In this document: piece by piece, positions 28,001-39,417 of the stretch
How positions within the stretch are numbered: position 1 is the first letter of the stretch
Layout: each line of letters begins with the position of its first letter
From: Isoperla grammatica
Lineage: Eukaryota > Arthropoda > Insecta > Plecoptera > Perlodidae
Assembly (NCBI GenBank): GCA_945910005.1
Contig: OX246746.1
Location: forward strand, 13,373,726 to 13,437,725
Direction of reading: 5' to 3'
Length of the DNA: 64,000 nucleotides
Made by a program: the position numbers and the translations under genes
The notes under the pieces: model-generated
Seen by the model: the letters and a program-made list of their open reading frames with translations, nothing else
Databases searched by the model: none
Told to the model about the DNA's origin: nothing

Positions 28001-31000
28001 TTTCAGTATAACGTTCACTTCTGGATGTATTTTCCTCTCCCACTTATTGGTAGTTAAAAGGTAATATCTACTTCAATAATTTGCTTAAACATACAGTACA
28101 CAATCCTAGATACTTGTAAACATTTAGGATATTCGTCAATATAGGTAAATGTAGACAATATTTCCATCAAAATAACAGACTGAAGAGTGTATATACGAAC
28201 TGTACTTACAATTACAATATCTAAGTTGAGAGTGAGATGATCTGGAAGTGTCCGTTTAGAAACTTCTTCCTCTGGCATCCCATTGAACCGGTCATGCTTC
28301 TTACGTTCTTTAAACACTGGTGGGAATTTGCCATCTTTCAGAATCTTCCCCTTAAAGACTGCTCCATGGCCATTCATGAGATTCTCAGTATTCTCCAGAC
28401 TGCAACAACGAGAATAGGTATGTAACAATATTATGTATGAAACAGAGGATTTAATAATATGTAGCTACTTATCACTTTGGGTAGCCTATAAGAAGTTCAA
28501 ACCAGAACCAGTTCAGAACCAGTACAGAACCAGTATATTTTGATCAAATGGGGGTAAAGGTATTTAGGCTGGTCCCAACCTGCAGTAGCCTACTCACAAA
28601 GCAGTAATCACCTCACTCACATCACTTGAGATATAGTGCCTACATAACTTGACGATATTATGTTTCACTGTTTCTTGTCCAATAAATCGAAGCAAATTTT
28701 CTTTATGTTTCACGTTCAAACTTCGAAGTTATATTTGCATAATATATTATTAGACGCGATGTGACCACGCTGAATGCTACATCAGTAGACTACTGACGAA
28801 GGAATGGAAAGCTGACACCTGATAGGAAGCCATGAGCAAGAGACTGAAGAACAATTATATGGCAGTTCATGCACGCGGTCACACCAGCCAGCTGTGGGCT
28901 CCCGTCTTAACATACCGCTGTAATGTTGGCAAGTAAAATCATTATGAAATATGAATTCAGCAAACATGATCCGAAAGCAGAATTAAATCGTAATTAAAAG
29001 CAAATTGTCAGGGGGCGAATCTCCCCTTAGCGTGCAAAACAGAACTATTTTATCGAAATTCTGTTTTTATATTGATATAGGTCTAACATTTATAATGATA
29101 TGGAATTGCTTTCAAAGTCATCACTAGTAGGTAGGTACCCAATACATTTATTAGTAGTTGCACCACTGCCTAGGCCCTAGGAATGTATTATTTTGCGCAC
29201 TGACGGGCTTTTGTTGTGCAGTTTTCTTCCTGGCATCTACTATGAAAGATTATGAACAGGAAGAAGCTGTTGATGATCCAGTTCCAGGACCCAGTTGTCA
29301 AGTCCTAGACCCTTACTACAAAATATTACAATTAAAATTGTAGGCTTGGCCTAATAAAAAAAAAAAAAAAATTCGAATGAGTTCGAATTTGAACTTCGAA
29401 GATTTTTCTCATGAAGTTCGAGTTCAACCCTAAAAATCCTGGGTTCACCCACCCCTACAGTGTGGTAAAACTATCTATTATGTACTCACCCTTCCTGTAT
29501 AACTTTCTTCTTCCGACCCCGCTTCTTGGGCACAGGCTGCAAGACTACAGGTTGAACAGGGCCACGGACTTGCGGAGCAGAAGTGGGAGTTGGATCGTCA
29601 TCTACAAAGCTGTACGGGTCGTCGGGAGGCTCTCTTTTTACCATCGGAGGAAGGTGTTGTCCTCCGTGGACATGGCCCATCAGCTTCTGAGAAGGATCCA
29701 TTCCTTGACCTTGAGAGCGAAGTTCCAGATCACCGCTGGTTTCATACCCGTCATCCTGCGGTTCTTGCTTCATCGCCACATCACTTCCTGGAAATACTGA
29801 TGACCTGTAATACAAAATGAATTCTACGTATTAGTATTAGACAAATTGCAACTCTACCAACTGCAGTTAGAAGAGATAACAGGTTTGGGTCTATTGGCTC
29901 CACTATCAAAACTTGAGTAGGATAAATATTATGCATTGCTATTCCTGATCCTATCCCCTTGTTGTTGTAGGGCTGCATTTGTAACTATTTTCCTCCCTTG
30001 CCTAAGGTGGACATGGAGTGATCTGATCTTCACGCAAACTTATCTCCTCCAATGGTTCACTTACAGGAAACTAACATGCTTTTGGGTCAACTCATGGCAT
30101 ATTGCAGACACGTTTTTAATTATTTCAATACTTTGCTTGTGTTATGCTTCAGTCTTATCTTATGTACCGGTACCAGTATGTAGGCTTTACCTGGTGTCTT
30201 AAATTTGGGAATTGTCTTGAGAGTGCAGTTTGGGTCCAGGTTTAAAGTGCAGTTAACAGTTTTACGCTGACATGTTTCATACATGCGCTGAGCAACTGAA
30301 CGCAATTAAGTTATATATAGTTGGTACCTTAGTTCAAGGATGTCACATGACAAAATAATTAACCTGCTGATTAGTTTAGCGATCTTAAAATAGCTGATGT
30401 GAACTAAGCTTAAGTAACCCAAATAAATGAGCAGGTTTCCTAGCCTAATAATATGACATGTAATCCAAAATTTGAACTTGTAATTAAAAGCAATATGTTA
30501 AATGGAAATGAGTATGACTGCATTATATCAAACCCATTTAACAAAAAAATCGATCCAAATGTTGCAGGCCATTAGCAACTTTCATGTATTTTCAGCCTTC
30601 TATCACTAGACTCATGGAGGGTCTTTTGGCTGAAGAAACCATTTGCTTTTCAAATCAATTGTAACTCTTTTTAATAAGCCAAGTCAACTCCAATAATTAA
30701 ACATGTTTTCATTAAAATATATTAGCAATGCATTTGTTAACACTAGCTTTCAGACATATTTTGTAATGCATTAATATTTCAGAATTATTGCTATCCTGCC
30801 ACATTATCTATAAAGAGTGTTTAAGAGTTCTTAGTTTTTCTCTATCGTCAACAAGAATACAAACAAGTAGCAGGTTAAATATCTACGTGGTTTAACTTGT
30901 TACATTCTATATTACGTTTAACTATGCTTATTATGTTAAGAGGCACTTTTTAAGTACAGTAAATAATTAGTTTTCTGATAGTTAAATGGTTTAGTAAAAG

Positions 31001-34000
31001 TTAGATTTGCTATGTGGGGCAACGTGAAGTGTATGAATGCCCTCGAAGTGTTTTAGTAGACTCGCCTAGAAGTAAAGAATTAAAACCTACAATAATAGTA
31101 ACATAATGTTACAATGTAACATCCTAATAAAATGTGTTCAGAAATTAAACCTTAATTTGCACACAATCAAATGTCCCACAGGCAAAAATAACGACACCAG
31201 AAGTCTAAAATAATGTGGCTCAAACTTGAGGATAAAATGCAGTAGGCCTATATGAATATATGAAAGTAAAGTACAAAATGTAGGGACAACAAAACACATT
31301 CAGCAAAAAAAAAGGTTACGTTATGAATACAAAAATCAATTTAAGTATAAATCTTATAGGCCTACTGAGCATTTTTATGTTATCTGCTACAGTTTAGCAT
31401 AATACTGTATATAAATTAACCTTTGTAATTAGGTTACAAATATAGGCTACATTAGCAAAAGTGCATACAAATATGAAGAACAATTTCTAAACTTGTTAAA
31501 GAGATAACTAGTTATCGCCTACTGTCTACTGACTATTGGTTATAGCCGGGCTGAAACAGCAACCTACGATGACGGGCCATTCATAATATCCGTCAACAAT
31601 AGTTACGTTTACAAAGTAGGTTCCGGTCATATTCCAACATCGACTAATACTAACAAACTTGACGAGATTAGAATTTTCCTAACAAGTGTTTGGAATTTTG
31701 TACCTTTGAAAAGAATGTATGTATTAAAGCCTAAGTATAAATATGTTGGTTTATAAGGACAAGAATAACTTTTACGAGACATTGTAACAAAGAACCTCTC
31801 AAAAAAGTTGTTACCCAAAAAAGTGTAACTAAGTACACAAAAATAAAACCAATTTAAGCTCTCTCATTCTCATTAAAAGGACGTGCTTCAGCCTGGACAT
31901 ACGTTCAAAGATGCTCCCCCCCCCCCAAGCATTGCACTTGCACCACCAGATCAACTTGTTACAATCGAACACACAGCCAATGTTTTCAACATGAACACAG
32001 CAAGTATAGATAATGGATTTGTGTATAAAGTTATCTGTGCTGCAAGTGGAGTAAAGAAACCGTGTCCTTAATGTAAAAACTAGCTATAGAAATGCACAAG
32101 TTAAGAAAAAAATACGTAGGTCTATTGTTACTAGCTGTGAAGTTATGATGAGTAAAAAGCTTTCCATGTTTCAGTTTGCTGTTTGGGGGTGGTAGGAGAG
32201 GTATGTATACTTTAGTCACCTTGCAGCAAAATTAAGTTAAGAGCAAAGGATACCTTTACGTCAAAAACCACAGAAAATGTTCATTTAATTATATCTCAAG
32301 ATTGAAACACAAAATCGAAAATCTGAGTAATCATAGCGCTGTGGTTTGGTAAGCCCTACAGATTGAATGATAAATGTATTAAGTATTAACATTATAATCA
32401 GTATGACTGTGATTTTTATTTAAGTAAATTACTAAGGAAATAAGTATCACAGTCATACTGATTATTTTATCATTCAGTCTGTAGGGCTTACCAAACTACA
32501 GCACTATGATTTCTCAGATTTCGATTTTGTGTTTCAATCTTGAGATATAATTAAAAATTTAAATTTTCTGCGGTTTTTGACTTCGAGGTATTCTTTGCTC
32601 TTAAGAGTTTTGTGAAAGATCTTCACTACATCTGGCTAGCTAGAGCTGTCTATATTTCAATGAAATGGGCCGTCTACAACGAAGAAAGAACGATGGACAG
32701 AAGATAGACAGATCAAAGTGTATAATTAGTTCTTAATGCCATAAGCTTCTAAGCTTGACACTTGGAGTGAAAATGTCAAACTGAGATATATCAAGACGGG
32801 GAAATAAGCGATCCCTACTCTTAAAACCATACTCAAGCATTCATGCGACAAAAAGTTACCAAATTATTTGTAATTGTCTGATTTATTTATTTAAGTGTTA
32901 TTCAATCGTTTCCACGCTGGCACTTCCCTCCTTATGTAAAGCCATTTGTATCTGCAATAAAGTGTAAACCAAGTAGGTACCAATGAGACTTTAACATAAA
33001 ATTGTGTTTAAATTAGGGATGAACATCGATAAAATAAAAACTATCGATAATCGAAAAGATGACTGCATTATCGATCGATAATATCAAACGATAATAAATT
33101 TACAAAATTGAAGTAATCTTTTACAGTTTCAGTGATATGTCGCCTAATCGAGCACATAAGGATATGGCAACATTACTTGGACACATCTGACGTGACACTG
33201 CTGAGAGTATAATCACATTTTACGAGGCCCGAGGCCTAGTATTTTGGCAGTATCTTTGAGTATTTCAATACTAGAAAGGTCCGAGAAGAACGAAATAATG
33301 CTTTACGAACCCGCTTTTTAAAAAAACAGACCATTCGATAATATTTGTATTATCGATAATCGAAATTTTATTGCATATCGAATATCGAACGATAATATCG
33401 ATTATCGTGTGCATCCCTAGTTTAAATAGTGTTGGGCATGTGTGGGCCACCGCCTGACAAGTGATGATTTTATGGTACCATTTTTTCTCATTGTGATTTT
33501 TGCTGTATTTTTTCATAGGACAAGAATAAATAAATAAATAATTTTTATTTGTGGGCTCTAAGCATAATATTATGTATTGACTTCTAAGACTGAGTACTCC
33601 TAAAATCTAGGGTACTTATTAGATTGCTTGCTGAATGTAGGCTTAATGGGAGGCATAACAGTACTTAAATTAGGCCTACAGGATAATGTAGGGGAACTTC
33701 ATTTTGCAGTAGGCCTACTACATTTGAGCATAGCCTCTACATTTTTCTCAATGACCTATACAATATAATGGAGCTCAATGTTTTATCCATCTAATTAATT
33801 TTTTTTTAAACTGGGCCCTTGAAAAGCCAATTACCGGTACCATTAATGGTACAATAAGTTCTACTGTAATAACCTGTTTCAAGTTTAAACAAGGCCTGAT
33901 TCCGGTAAGCTATTTATTGTAGCCCGCTAACCTACTGCCAGTAGTCTAGTAGACCAACTGCTCCCAGCCCCCAAAGAGAAGTAAAAAATAGAACACTTAT

Positions 34001-36214
34001 TGTGAAGAAGTAGAATAATGGTTACTAAAAAGTTTCATAATTTGAATAAAGGCCTACCAGGAAAAACCCATGTTTACATATTTTTACAAACATCCTTGTA
34101 AAATATAGCCTACTAGCCGATGCCTTGTTTTGTGTTGATGAGTGAACCCCACAGCACAAGTGAAACCTAACTACTTTTCAAATTGAATACGTGTAAAAGT
34201 GTAATTATCTTTTTATTAGGTTCTAACTACTATGTTCTTATCCTTTGTTGACATGGCTTTAATTAGTGCATAAATTAAGTCATGCATCATGCAAGCAAAT
34301 AAAGTTTAACACAATTGGCTGAGTTCGTGACGTTTTTCTGGTCGCATGCATCATGAACACCTACAGATTCAATCTAGGCCCTAGAACCCAATTCACCAAA
34401 TTCGACTACACATGAACAATATGAGGGTTAAGTGTCTTACCTATAATAATTATGTAAACTTGTAGGCCTATTTATGCAAGTTATTGAAATAAAAAATAAA
34501 AACTTTGGTTAATACAAGTTTATCTAGTACAGAAATGAAAATCAGTACACAATGTGATAAAAAGTGGAAAAAGTATTTATGGGAATTACTGACCAGATCG
34601 ATAAATAAATTATGGACCCAGTGTTCTTCTATAGGGCTGGTCAGATTTGAAATGAAAAAAAAATACATTCAAAACAATCGAACACATTGTACATGTGTAT
34701 AAACCGGTACGGTACCTTGCAAGTTTTAACGATGAACATAATTAGACTATGTAGCCTAACTAAATAAGTACGGTACTTTCGCCTACTTTTTCAAATTGCT
34801 GCTACTAAGGTGTGCAAGTCAATATTATGGCACATGCGCGCCCTACTGCCAAACATTCATAAAATTTAAGCAAAACCTTTTCTCATTCTTTTGCAAGTTT
34901 AATAATGGTACCAACTGGGATAGGGTACCAATCTTCATTGACTTACCAATGAAGATAGAATTTGGTAGCATTCTAATAAAAGCAAGTTAATAACCAGGTT
35001 CTGGCTTCATCAAATAGTCATATTTTGGTATACTACTACAGGCCTAAGCTAGGCTACAACTGCTGACTCAGCTAAGACGATCTTCACCTTTAAAAATTTT
35101 AGAGGCAAGCATATCTTTTACCAGAAGGCTAGTCTACATAAACATTGAAGGCAATGCTAGCCCATGTATTAAACCCTACGTTACTTTAGCTATAGAAATG
35201 TAGGCCTAGGCTAGGTCTACCCTATCAGCAAGATTTTTGTAGGCAAAGCCTAGGCCTAGGCCTAGCCACTACTGAAAGTGGTTGTATAGTGGACCCAAGA
35301 TTACTTTACACCTGCTTTCGTCACATCCGGGGCAGTAGTAGCCAACCAGCGAACCGCCTGAGACACATCCGGGCCAATACCGATCGCTGATTGGCTACGA
35401 ACCAGTCGCCTGTGACGAAAGCATGTGTAAGGTAGTCTTTGGACAACTAGGGCCTATATGAACAGTTAAATCTGACAGCTTGGCTAAAAAAAGCCTGGCA
35501 TTGTAATAAAATTAATGAATTGAAACTTGTTAGGTAGAATGTCCAGACCTAAATCATTGGCAAAGACCTACATGGCTTTATTTTCTAGTGTATAGCATCA
35601 CAGTCAACAGTTGAGTAGGCCTAGGCCTATGCCTACAAAGTAAACTAAGGCCCATTGCCCCTAGCCTAGGCCTAGGCATACATGGGCCACACTATAGGTC
35701 TTAAACTCCTGGACTAGGCCTAGCCTACCTAAGGCCTAGAACTTGCTGAAAGGGTAGGCCTAGGCTACGGCTATGCTTTTGGCTTAGGTCTGGCCAGCCT
35801 AGTTTTTTTTTATTATTGGGCCTATAATATAGACCCTACCTATAACGACTTCTGATTAGGGTAGGTCTAGCAAAACACATTATGATCAGGTCCAAAACGA
35901 GTAACTTGGCGATATTACTCAACCGTCAACACAAGACTAGCCTAGGCCTAGCCCTTGGCTAAGGCCTAGGTAGTCCTAAGTCTAGGCCTAGGGCAGCCAA
36001 GGCCTAAGCTAGGGCCTAGGCACAGTAACTTGTTTATCAGCAATTGTCAATACGACGACAGGAGACACGGTTACCGTGGGCACACCTTCACAAGGGAATC
36101 TTGTGTTTGAACGCATAACCCCCTGTTATTAGCACATGAGTTGGGACCGAATAAAGTATATACTTACAATTTCATTCCCTGTGATTCCGATCCAGGCGGT
36201 TCTTGGGCCTCCAT
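21158..36214 (-). CDS. TDG: Thymine DNA glycosylase, nine coding exons, long C-terminal extension
   Basis: TDG removes thymine from G:T mispairs, and oxidised 5-methylcytosine, in nuclear base excision repair and DNA demethylation. Exons (minus strand): 36168-36214, 29490-29804, 28210-28399, 27395-27464, 26867-27016, 25778-25920, 24919-25234, 23148-23704, 21158-22054. All junctions use GT-AG signals and keep frame, giving about 894 residues (human about 410). Start MEAQEPPG resembles the vertebrate MEAE start. The glycosylase domain spans about residues 155-340. It has GINPG (Asn about 188, matching the catalytic Asn of human TDG), [24 protein letters not shown] and [18 protein letters not shown] precedes the domain, two GRPKK AT-hook-like motifs follow it, and the last about 300 residues are Pro/Ser/Tyr/Gly-rich. 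At least seven psi-K-x-E sites are present. The family is certain; the final acceptor (22054, or 22108 in the same frame) is the least sure junction. Confidence 0.95.
22715..23125 (+). pseudogene. LINE reverse transcriptase 3' end, in TDG intron 8
   Basis: The plus strand encodes about 98 residues including [20 protein letters not shown] and IRKMLGV, typical of the C-terminal end of non-LTR retrotransposon reverse transcriptases. It is followed by a short untranslated tail and a (GAT)n-type run (about 23102-23121), as at the 3' end of many LINEs. The rest of the element is absent, so it is a 5'-truncated dead copy. It lies antisense to TDG, with its tail close to the exon 8 donor at 23147. 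Confidence 0.8.
23148..23704 (-). CDS. TDG: TDG exon 8 (AT-hook-like motifs, Gln/Ser/Pro-rich)
   Basis: It completes [12 protein letters not shown] and carries a second motif [14 protein letters not shown]. Each combines a GRP core (AT-hook type) with a psi-K-x-E site (IKPE, VKTE). The rest is Gln/Ser/Pro-rich with repeated QSP words. The exon lies beyond the length of vertebrate TDG. A LINE 3' end in the intron begins about 20 bases past its donor. Confidence 0.85.
23705..24918 (-). other. TDG intron 7 with simple repeats
   Basis: This 1.2-kb intron contains a CAAT/CT-rich microsatellite (about 24370-24408) and a G run interrupted near 24470-24487. No transposon ends were recognised. Confidence 0.7.
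24919..25234 (-). CDS. TDG: TDG exon 7 (MPSSSAR motif and SUMO site)
   Basis: It encodes [20 protein letters not shown], the DNA-intercalating loop region, then [14 protein letters not shown], the end of the glycosylase domain. EVKEEPKEE follows at about the place of the SUMO acceptor motif VKEE in human TDG. A second psi-K-x-E site, VKKE, lies in [10 protein letters not shown]. The exon ends KKKRG, beginning the first AT-hook-like motif, which finishes in exon 8. Confidence 0.95.
25778..25920 (-). CDS. TDG: TDG exon 6
   Basis: It encodes [20 protein letters not shown] and [20 protein letters not shown], matching vertebrate [20 protein letters not shown]. Acceptor is TTTCAG and donor GTGAGT, with phase 0 at the end. 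Confidence 0.95.
26070..26555. repeat. Possible degenerate element with internal direct repeats in TDG intron 5
   Basis: GAGCTGTTA near 26080 and AACAGCTC near 26548 are inverted. Between them a unit of about 60 bp (CTGCAG, ACGGTAGAAATA, then GTTGAC and CGATAT) occurs twice, near 26303 and 26414. Many ATATCGATAT-type palindromes are present. It could be a worn hAT-type MITE, but no target duplication was found. Confidence 0.4.
26867..27016 (-). CDS. TDG: TDG exon 5
   Basis: It encodes [15 protein letters not shown] and [20 protein letters not shown], matching the central glycosylase fold. The Trp codon is split across the intron 4 junction (T plus GG). Acceptor is TTCTAG and donor GTAACT. 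Confidence 0.95.
27395..27464 (-). CDS. TDG: TDG exon 4 (catalytic motif GINPG)
   Basis: This 70-base exon encodes [20 protein letters not shown] followed by NHF. The Asn of GINPG corresponds to the residue that positions the attacking water in the mismatch-specific uracil/thymine glycosylase (MUG/TDG) family. It is too short to stand out as an open frame and was found by splice signals. Confidence 0.95.
28210..28399 (-). CDS. TDG: TDG exon 3 (start of glycosylase domain)
   Basis: It encodes residues about 121-184. [20 protein letters not shown] and the following LDIVI align by eye with vertebrate RFNGVSEAEL...TLPD...NLDIVI. Acceptor is TTGCAG and donor GTAAGT, with phase 0 at the end. Confidence 0.95.
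29490..29804 (-). CDS. TDG: TDG exon 2 (N-terminal regulatory region)
   Basis: It encodes residues about 16-120, acidic and Pro-rich. It contains two psi-K-x-E SUMO-type sites, MKQEP and VKREP, and ends in the basic patch [13 protein letters not shown], comparable to the basic DNA-binding N-terminal region of vertebrate TDG. Acceptor is TTACAG and donor GTGAGT. Confidence 0.9.
32237..32604. mobile_element. Foldback element, arms about 165 bp, in TDG intron 1
   Basis: TTAAGAGCAAAGGATACC at 32237 is mirrored by GGTATTCTTTGCTCTTAA ending at 32604. The two halves pair nearly throughout around a centre near 32420 (AGTATGACTGTGAT against ATCACAGTCATACT). There is no coding frame. A 25-bp piece of the same family occurs at 16098. 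It is a hairpin MITE or foldback transposon of unassigned type. Confidence 0.85.
33006..33427. mobile_element. hAT-type MITE with 8-bp target duplication, in TDG intron 1
   Basis: The element (33014-33419, 406 bp) starts TAGGGATGAAC and ends GTGCATCCCTA as terminal inverted repeats, followed inside by ATCGATAA-rich subterminal repeats. It is flanked by an exact 8-bp direct repeat GTTTAAAT (33006-33013 and 33420-33427), the duplication length of hAT transposons. No transposase is present. A relative lies at 60.9-61.2 kb. Confidence 0.9.
34980..36030. repeat. TAGGCCTA-rich tract
   Basis: The word AGGCCTA and overlapping palindromes such as CCTAGGCCTAGG recur at very high density here, sparsely elsewhere (33.6-33.7, 41.25-41.31 and 55.28 kb). 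There is no fixed period, so it is not a simple tandem array. Confidence 0.7.
35285..35450. mobile_element. TTTCGTC MITE, copy in TDG intron 1
   Basis: It starts TATAGTGGACCCAAGATTAC and ends GTAAGGTAGTCTTTGGACAA as inverted repeats of about 35 bp, with the inner words GCTTTCGTCAC and GTGACGAAAGC. The middle carries opposed CCGGGGCAGT-type words. It is in opposite orientation to the copy at 43.4 kb. Confidence 0.85.
36168..36214 (-). CDS. TDG: TDG exon 1 (start codon exon)
   Basis: It encodes [15 protein letters not shown] plus two bases, ending at a strong donor GTAAGT. The partial codon TT is completed by G from exon 2 to give Leu, which supports this as the true first coding exon even though intron 1 is 6.4 kb long. 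No earlier in-frame coding is needed. Confidence 0.8.
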
Positions 36215-36428
36215 GCTAGCGCCCAAGAGCGTAGCCGTTTCTCGAAAAAGTGTGGCCACCTGCATTGAAAGACTGTTTCTTTCCACAGAGAGTCACGAAA
36301 ATAACACTAAAACTATACTTATGTCATCAGAATAAAGCACTTTATTGTCCAATGACTGGCCATTTAAATATGCCTAACCAAACTACCATCGAAACCTCAC
36401 CCTTTAAAAAAGAGTGAGCCCCGCTGCG

Positions 36429-36433
36429 ATTGG
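36429..36433 (-). promoter_or_regulatory. CCAAT box upstream of TDG
   Basis: CCAAT reads on the minus strand about 215 bases before the TDG start codon, within CGTTAACCAATCG. Position and orientation fit a promoter element, but no transcription start is known. Confidence 0.35.
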
Positions 36434-37550
36434 TTAACGTTTCAGATATTGAAAAATCAATAGACTAGCACCTACGACGATTCTCCATTTTCAGTTTTGG
36501 GATGAACGGATCGACGAATGCAGAACTACCCAAGTTTCGCATAACCGGGAAAAGCATCTCGCTGAAGCAAATAGTACTAAGGCCAACCACATCGCTATTT
36601 AGCGCCACGTACCACGTATTGCTGGCAAGGCCACCTGGATAATAAATGAGTAGAGTGCAGCTTGATCAAAGCGCGGAATTTATAAACCAGTCGAGCAAAA
36701 TCTTCCATATTATTTCTCGCAGACTATTGTTCAGTGTTAAGACGTTAGATACATTACAAAATCACAATAAGTATATTTTTTTAGGTATTAAATTAAGTAC
36801 AGCATATCAAATTAATCTATTTTAAGTGTGGAATCCCAATTAGTGGTACGCCTAGGGACAGGATGCTTATGAATATGGGGTCCAAACAGCCTGTTCTTAG
36901 CATGTGCGCCACGACGGGGAGCAAGGGGGGAAATTCCCCCCCCCCCCCCCCTGGATTTCAGGAATTTTAAAACGCGCTATATGTGTCATCTCATATAAAG
37001 TATGTCAATAAAAAATAATTTAATTTCTATAGTCAATCCGTCCCTTCACGAATGTATCAATATCAACGCGATCCGATAAGTTAAATCAAAGCACCACTTA
37101 CTGAATGTTTCGAGCGGGGACAATATGACCACGCGAGCTCGCAGTTTCAGCACCACTCGTCCCGTACTGGCTAGCTAGCTTCCTACTCTTTTATTTTTAC
37201 AATTTCTTAGCCTAATCTTAGGGTTTTCGTGTCTTAATTGCATTTAAATATGCAATTTATTACGGCCAGACGGGCCAATTACCATTCATATCACAAACGA
37301 TATTGTTCCTACCTATACTTCCTACATTCATTTGTGTTATTACTATTTCTTGTTTTGTTCAGTCCTGCGGGGAAAATTGGGTGGCACTCGCCCCCACCCA
37401 CTTCCACCAAAATTCACTTGTCAGATTTCACTTTGTCCCCCCTTGAAAAATATCCTGGCGGCACCCATGGTTCAGCATAACTTGATCGGATGAATCCATA
37501 CCTGCATTCAGTGTAACTCAACTTGGGATCACCACGGATCGGAGTGAACA

Positions 37551-37945
37551 GATCAGTAAACTACATGTCTGTGAGAACTGGATAACCACATCAGTAAACT
37601 ACATGTCTGTGAGAAGCTGGATAACCACATCAGTAAACTACATGTCTGTGAGAAGCTGGATAACCACATCAGTAAACTACATGTCTGTGAGAAGCTGGAT
37701 AACCACATCAGTAAACTACGTGTCTGTGAGAAGCTGGATAACCACATCATCAGTAAACTACGTGTCTGTGAGAAGCTGGATAACCAGTAACCACATCAGT
37801 AAACTACATGTCTGTGAGAAGCTGGATAACCACATCATCAGTAAACTACGTGTCTCTGAGAAGCTGGATGTTGTTTATGTTGTTTATGTTTTTAATAACC
37901 ACATCAGTAAACTACAGTCATGTCTGTAAGAAGCTGGATAAGTAG
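37551..37945. repeat. Minisatellite, 39-bp unit, about 10 copies
   Basis: Tandem units read AACCACATCAGTAAACTACA then TGTCTGTGAGAAGCTGGAT. The unit is exactly 13 codons, so frames stay open on both strands (for example a repeated MSVRSWITTSVNY), but no start context or family supports a gene. Later copies carry small insertions (extra CATCA, an inserted TGTTTATGT stretch), and the last units decay near 37920. Confidence 0.9.
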
Positions 37946-38968
37946 ATCAGTTAATTGAAAGCGGGCTTCTGAATATTCTGTGAACCCTCGCTTTGTTCTG
38001 TATGGTGTGCCAGACCTATATCATGTACGACTATAATCCTCGTTTTTTGTGTTTTTATTTAATTTCGCAATCACATCATGCGGTCTACAGTTCAGGTAAT
38101 AGGGAGTTTTCTGATGATTGTTTATGGTTCTATCTAGTAGAATATCATTTTCTATATAGAATCATATTAATTTGTGTGTATTGGAATAGATTTCATTGAT
38201 GAAAATCCCCCGAGACAAGTATATGCAATATGAACCTACATTAATGAAAATAAAGCTTTCTCTCTATCTCCCTCTCAAATTAAATACATGTAATACAATT
38301 TTAGAACTTGTTATAAAACAAGTTTTTACCACTAATAAAAAAGAGTGCCTCTAACAAAGTACTTTCAAAATACATGTTAACATGCATAATAACATGAATC
38401 ATGTAACAATTTGGATATCTAATAATTACTTTGGAATCTCACACTTGAATTTAATGAAAAATTTATTAATGTACCCAAGACACAAATGACAACTTGCATG
38501 GATAGACTTATTTACTTCCAGTATGGCCCACCACACATATGGATATGTATGTCTAATCTAATCTAATCTCTAATGACTTATGTTTATTGTTTTTGAAGAA
38601 CGAAGAACGTAGATGATTATCTTTAGCAGGTGGCAATTCTTCTATCCTGCTCAGCTGTTGAGGATATTTTGCTTCCTGTAACCTCTCCACTGGGCTTCAC
38701 AACTAATGTCCTAACTATTCAACTCAAAATTCATGTTCCATCTTTCAAGATAGAATTAGTGCACATATAACGATAATTATGCATTATTCAAAGCAATAGC
38801 CTAACCTCCAGTTACCTTTGTGGTGGTAATTGTTGGTCTTTTGACTGTATTACTACTGTTACCAATGCACAAGGTCCAAATTTTGATTCCCTGTTCAAAC
38901 TCTGTTTGTTTAATTTCTGTTATTATCAATTAAACCTATCAATTTGATACTATAGTGCATTCAGCAGA

Positions 38969-39149
38969 TTGCAGTACGTAATTGCATTTCTCTGCCACTG
39001 TCTACCCCCATCTACTCCTTTGTGGCGAGTGCATAAAATACTATAAAGGACATCTTGCTAAGTATATTTCACATACTAACTTTTGCACTTGCCACAAGGG
39101 GTGGGTATAAGGGTAGAAAATGGCAGAGAAATGCAATTACGTACTGCAA
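38969..39149. mobile_element. Small foldback MITE
   Basis: Perfect 29-bp inverted arms lie at 38969-38997 and 39121-39149 (TTGCAGTACGTAATTGCATT and so on). The interior is also largely self-complementary (GTGGCGAGTGCA against GCACTTGCCAC). It has no frame, and no clear target duplication was seen. Confidence 0.8.
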
Positions 39150-39346
39150 TATCTACGTGGAATATACATTAAAGTACACAGAAAATTTGGAGCCACATCT
39201 GTAAACAGGCACACAATAAATGATACTATGATCCACCAGATCACAGTTTTTGCATGCAATTAAATTTATGTGCATTAAAAAAGCAAGTTTTGTCCCTGTG
39301 GTCACTCTTCTTGCCAGTGAGTTCACTGTTATTAGTTGGTTTGAGT

Positions 39347-39417
39347 GGCTCGTTGGTCTAGTGAGATTATTCTTGCTTCCAATCAGAAGGTCCAGGGTTC
39401 AGTTCCTGGTTGGGACT
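39347..39417 (+). repeat. tRNA-Pro-like pseudogene or SINE head
   Basis: GGCTCGTTGGTCTAGTG followed at the right distance by the B box GGGTTCAGTTCC resembles a proline tRNA gene. The 3' acceptor strand does not pair with GGCTCGT, and the anticodon stem-loop is altered (TTGCTTCCAATCAGAA). It is therefore probably a decayed tRNA or a tRNA-derived SINE. Confidence 0.5.

Noticed and set aside
39347..39417. Functional tRNA-Pro gene
   Set aside because: Acceptor arm does not pair and the anticodon loop is not a proline one.
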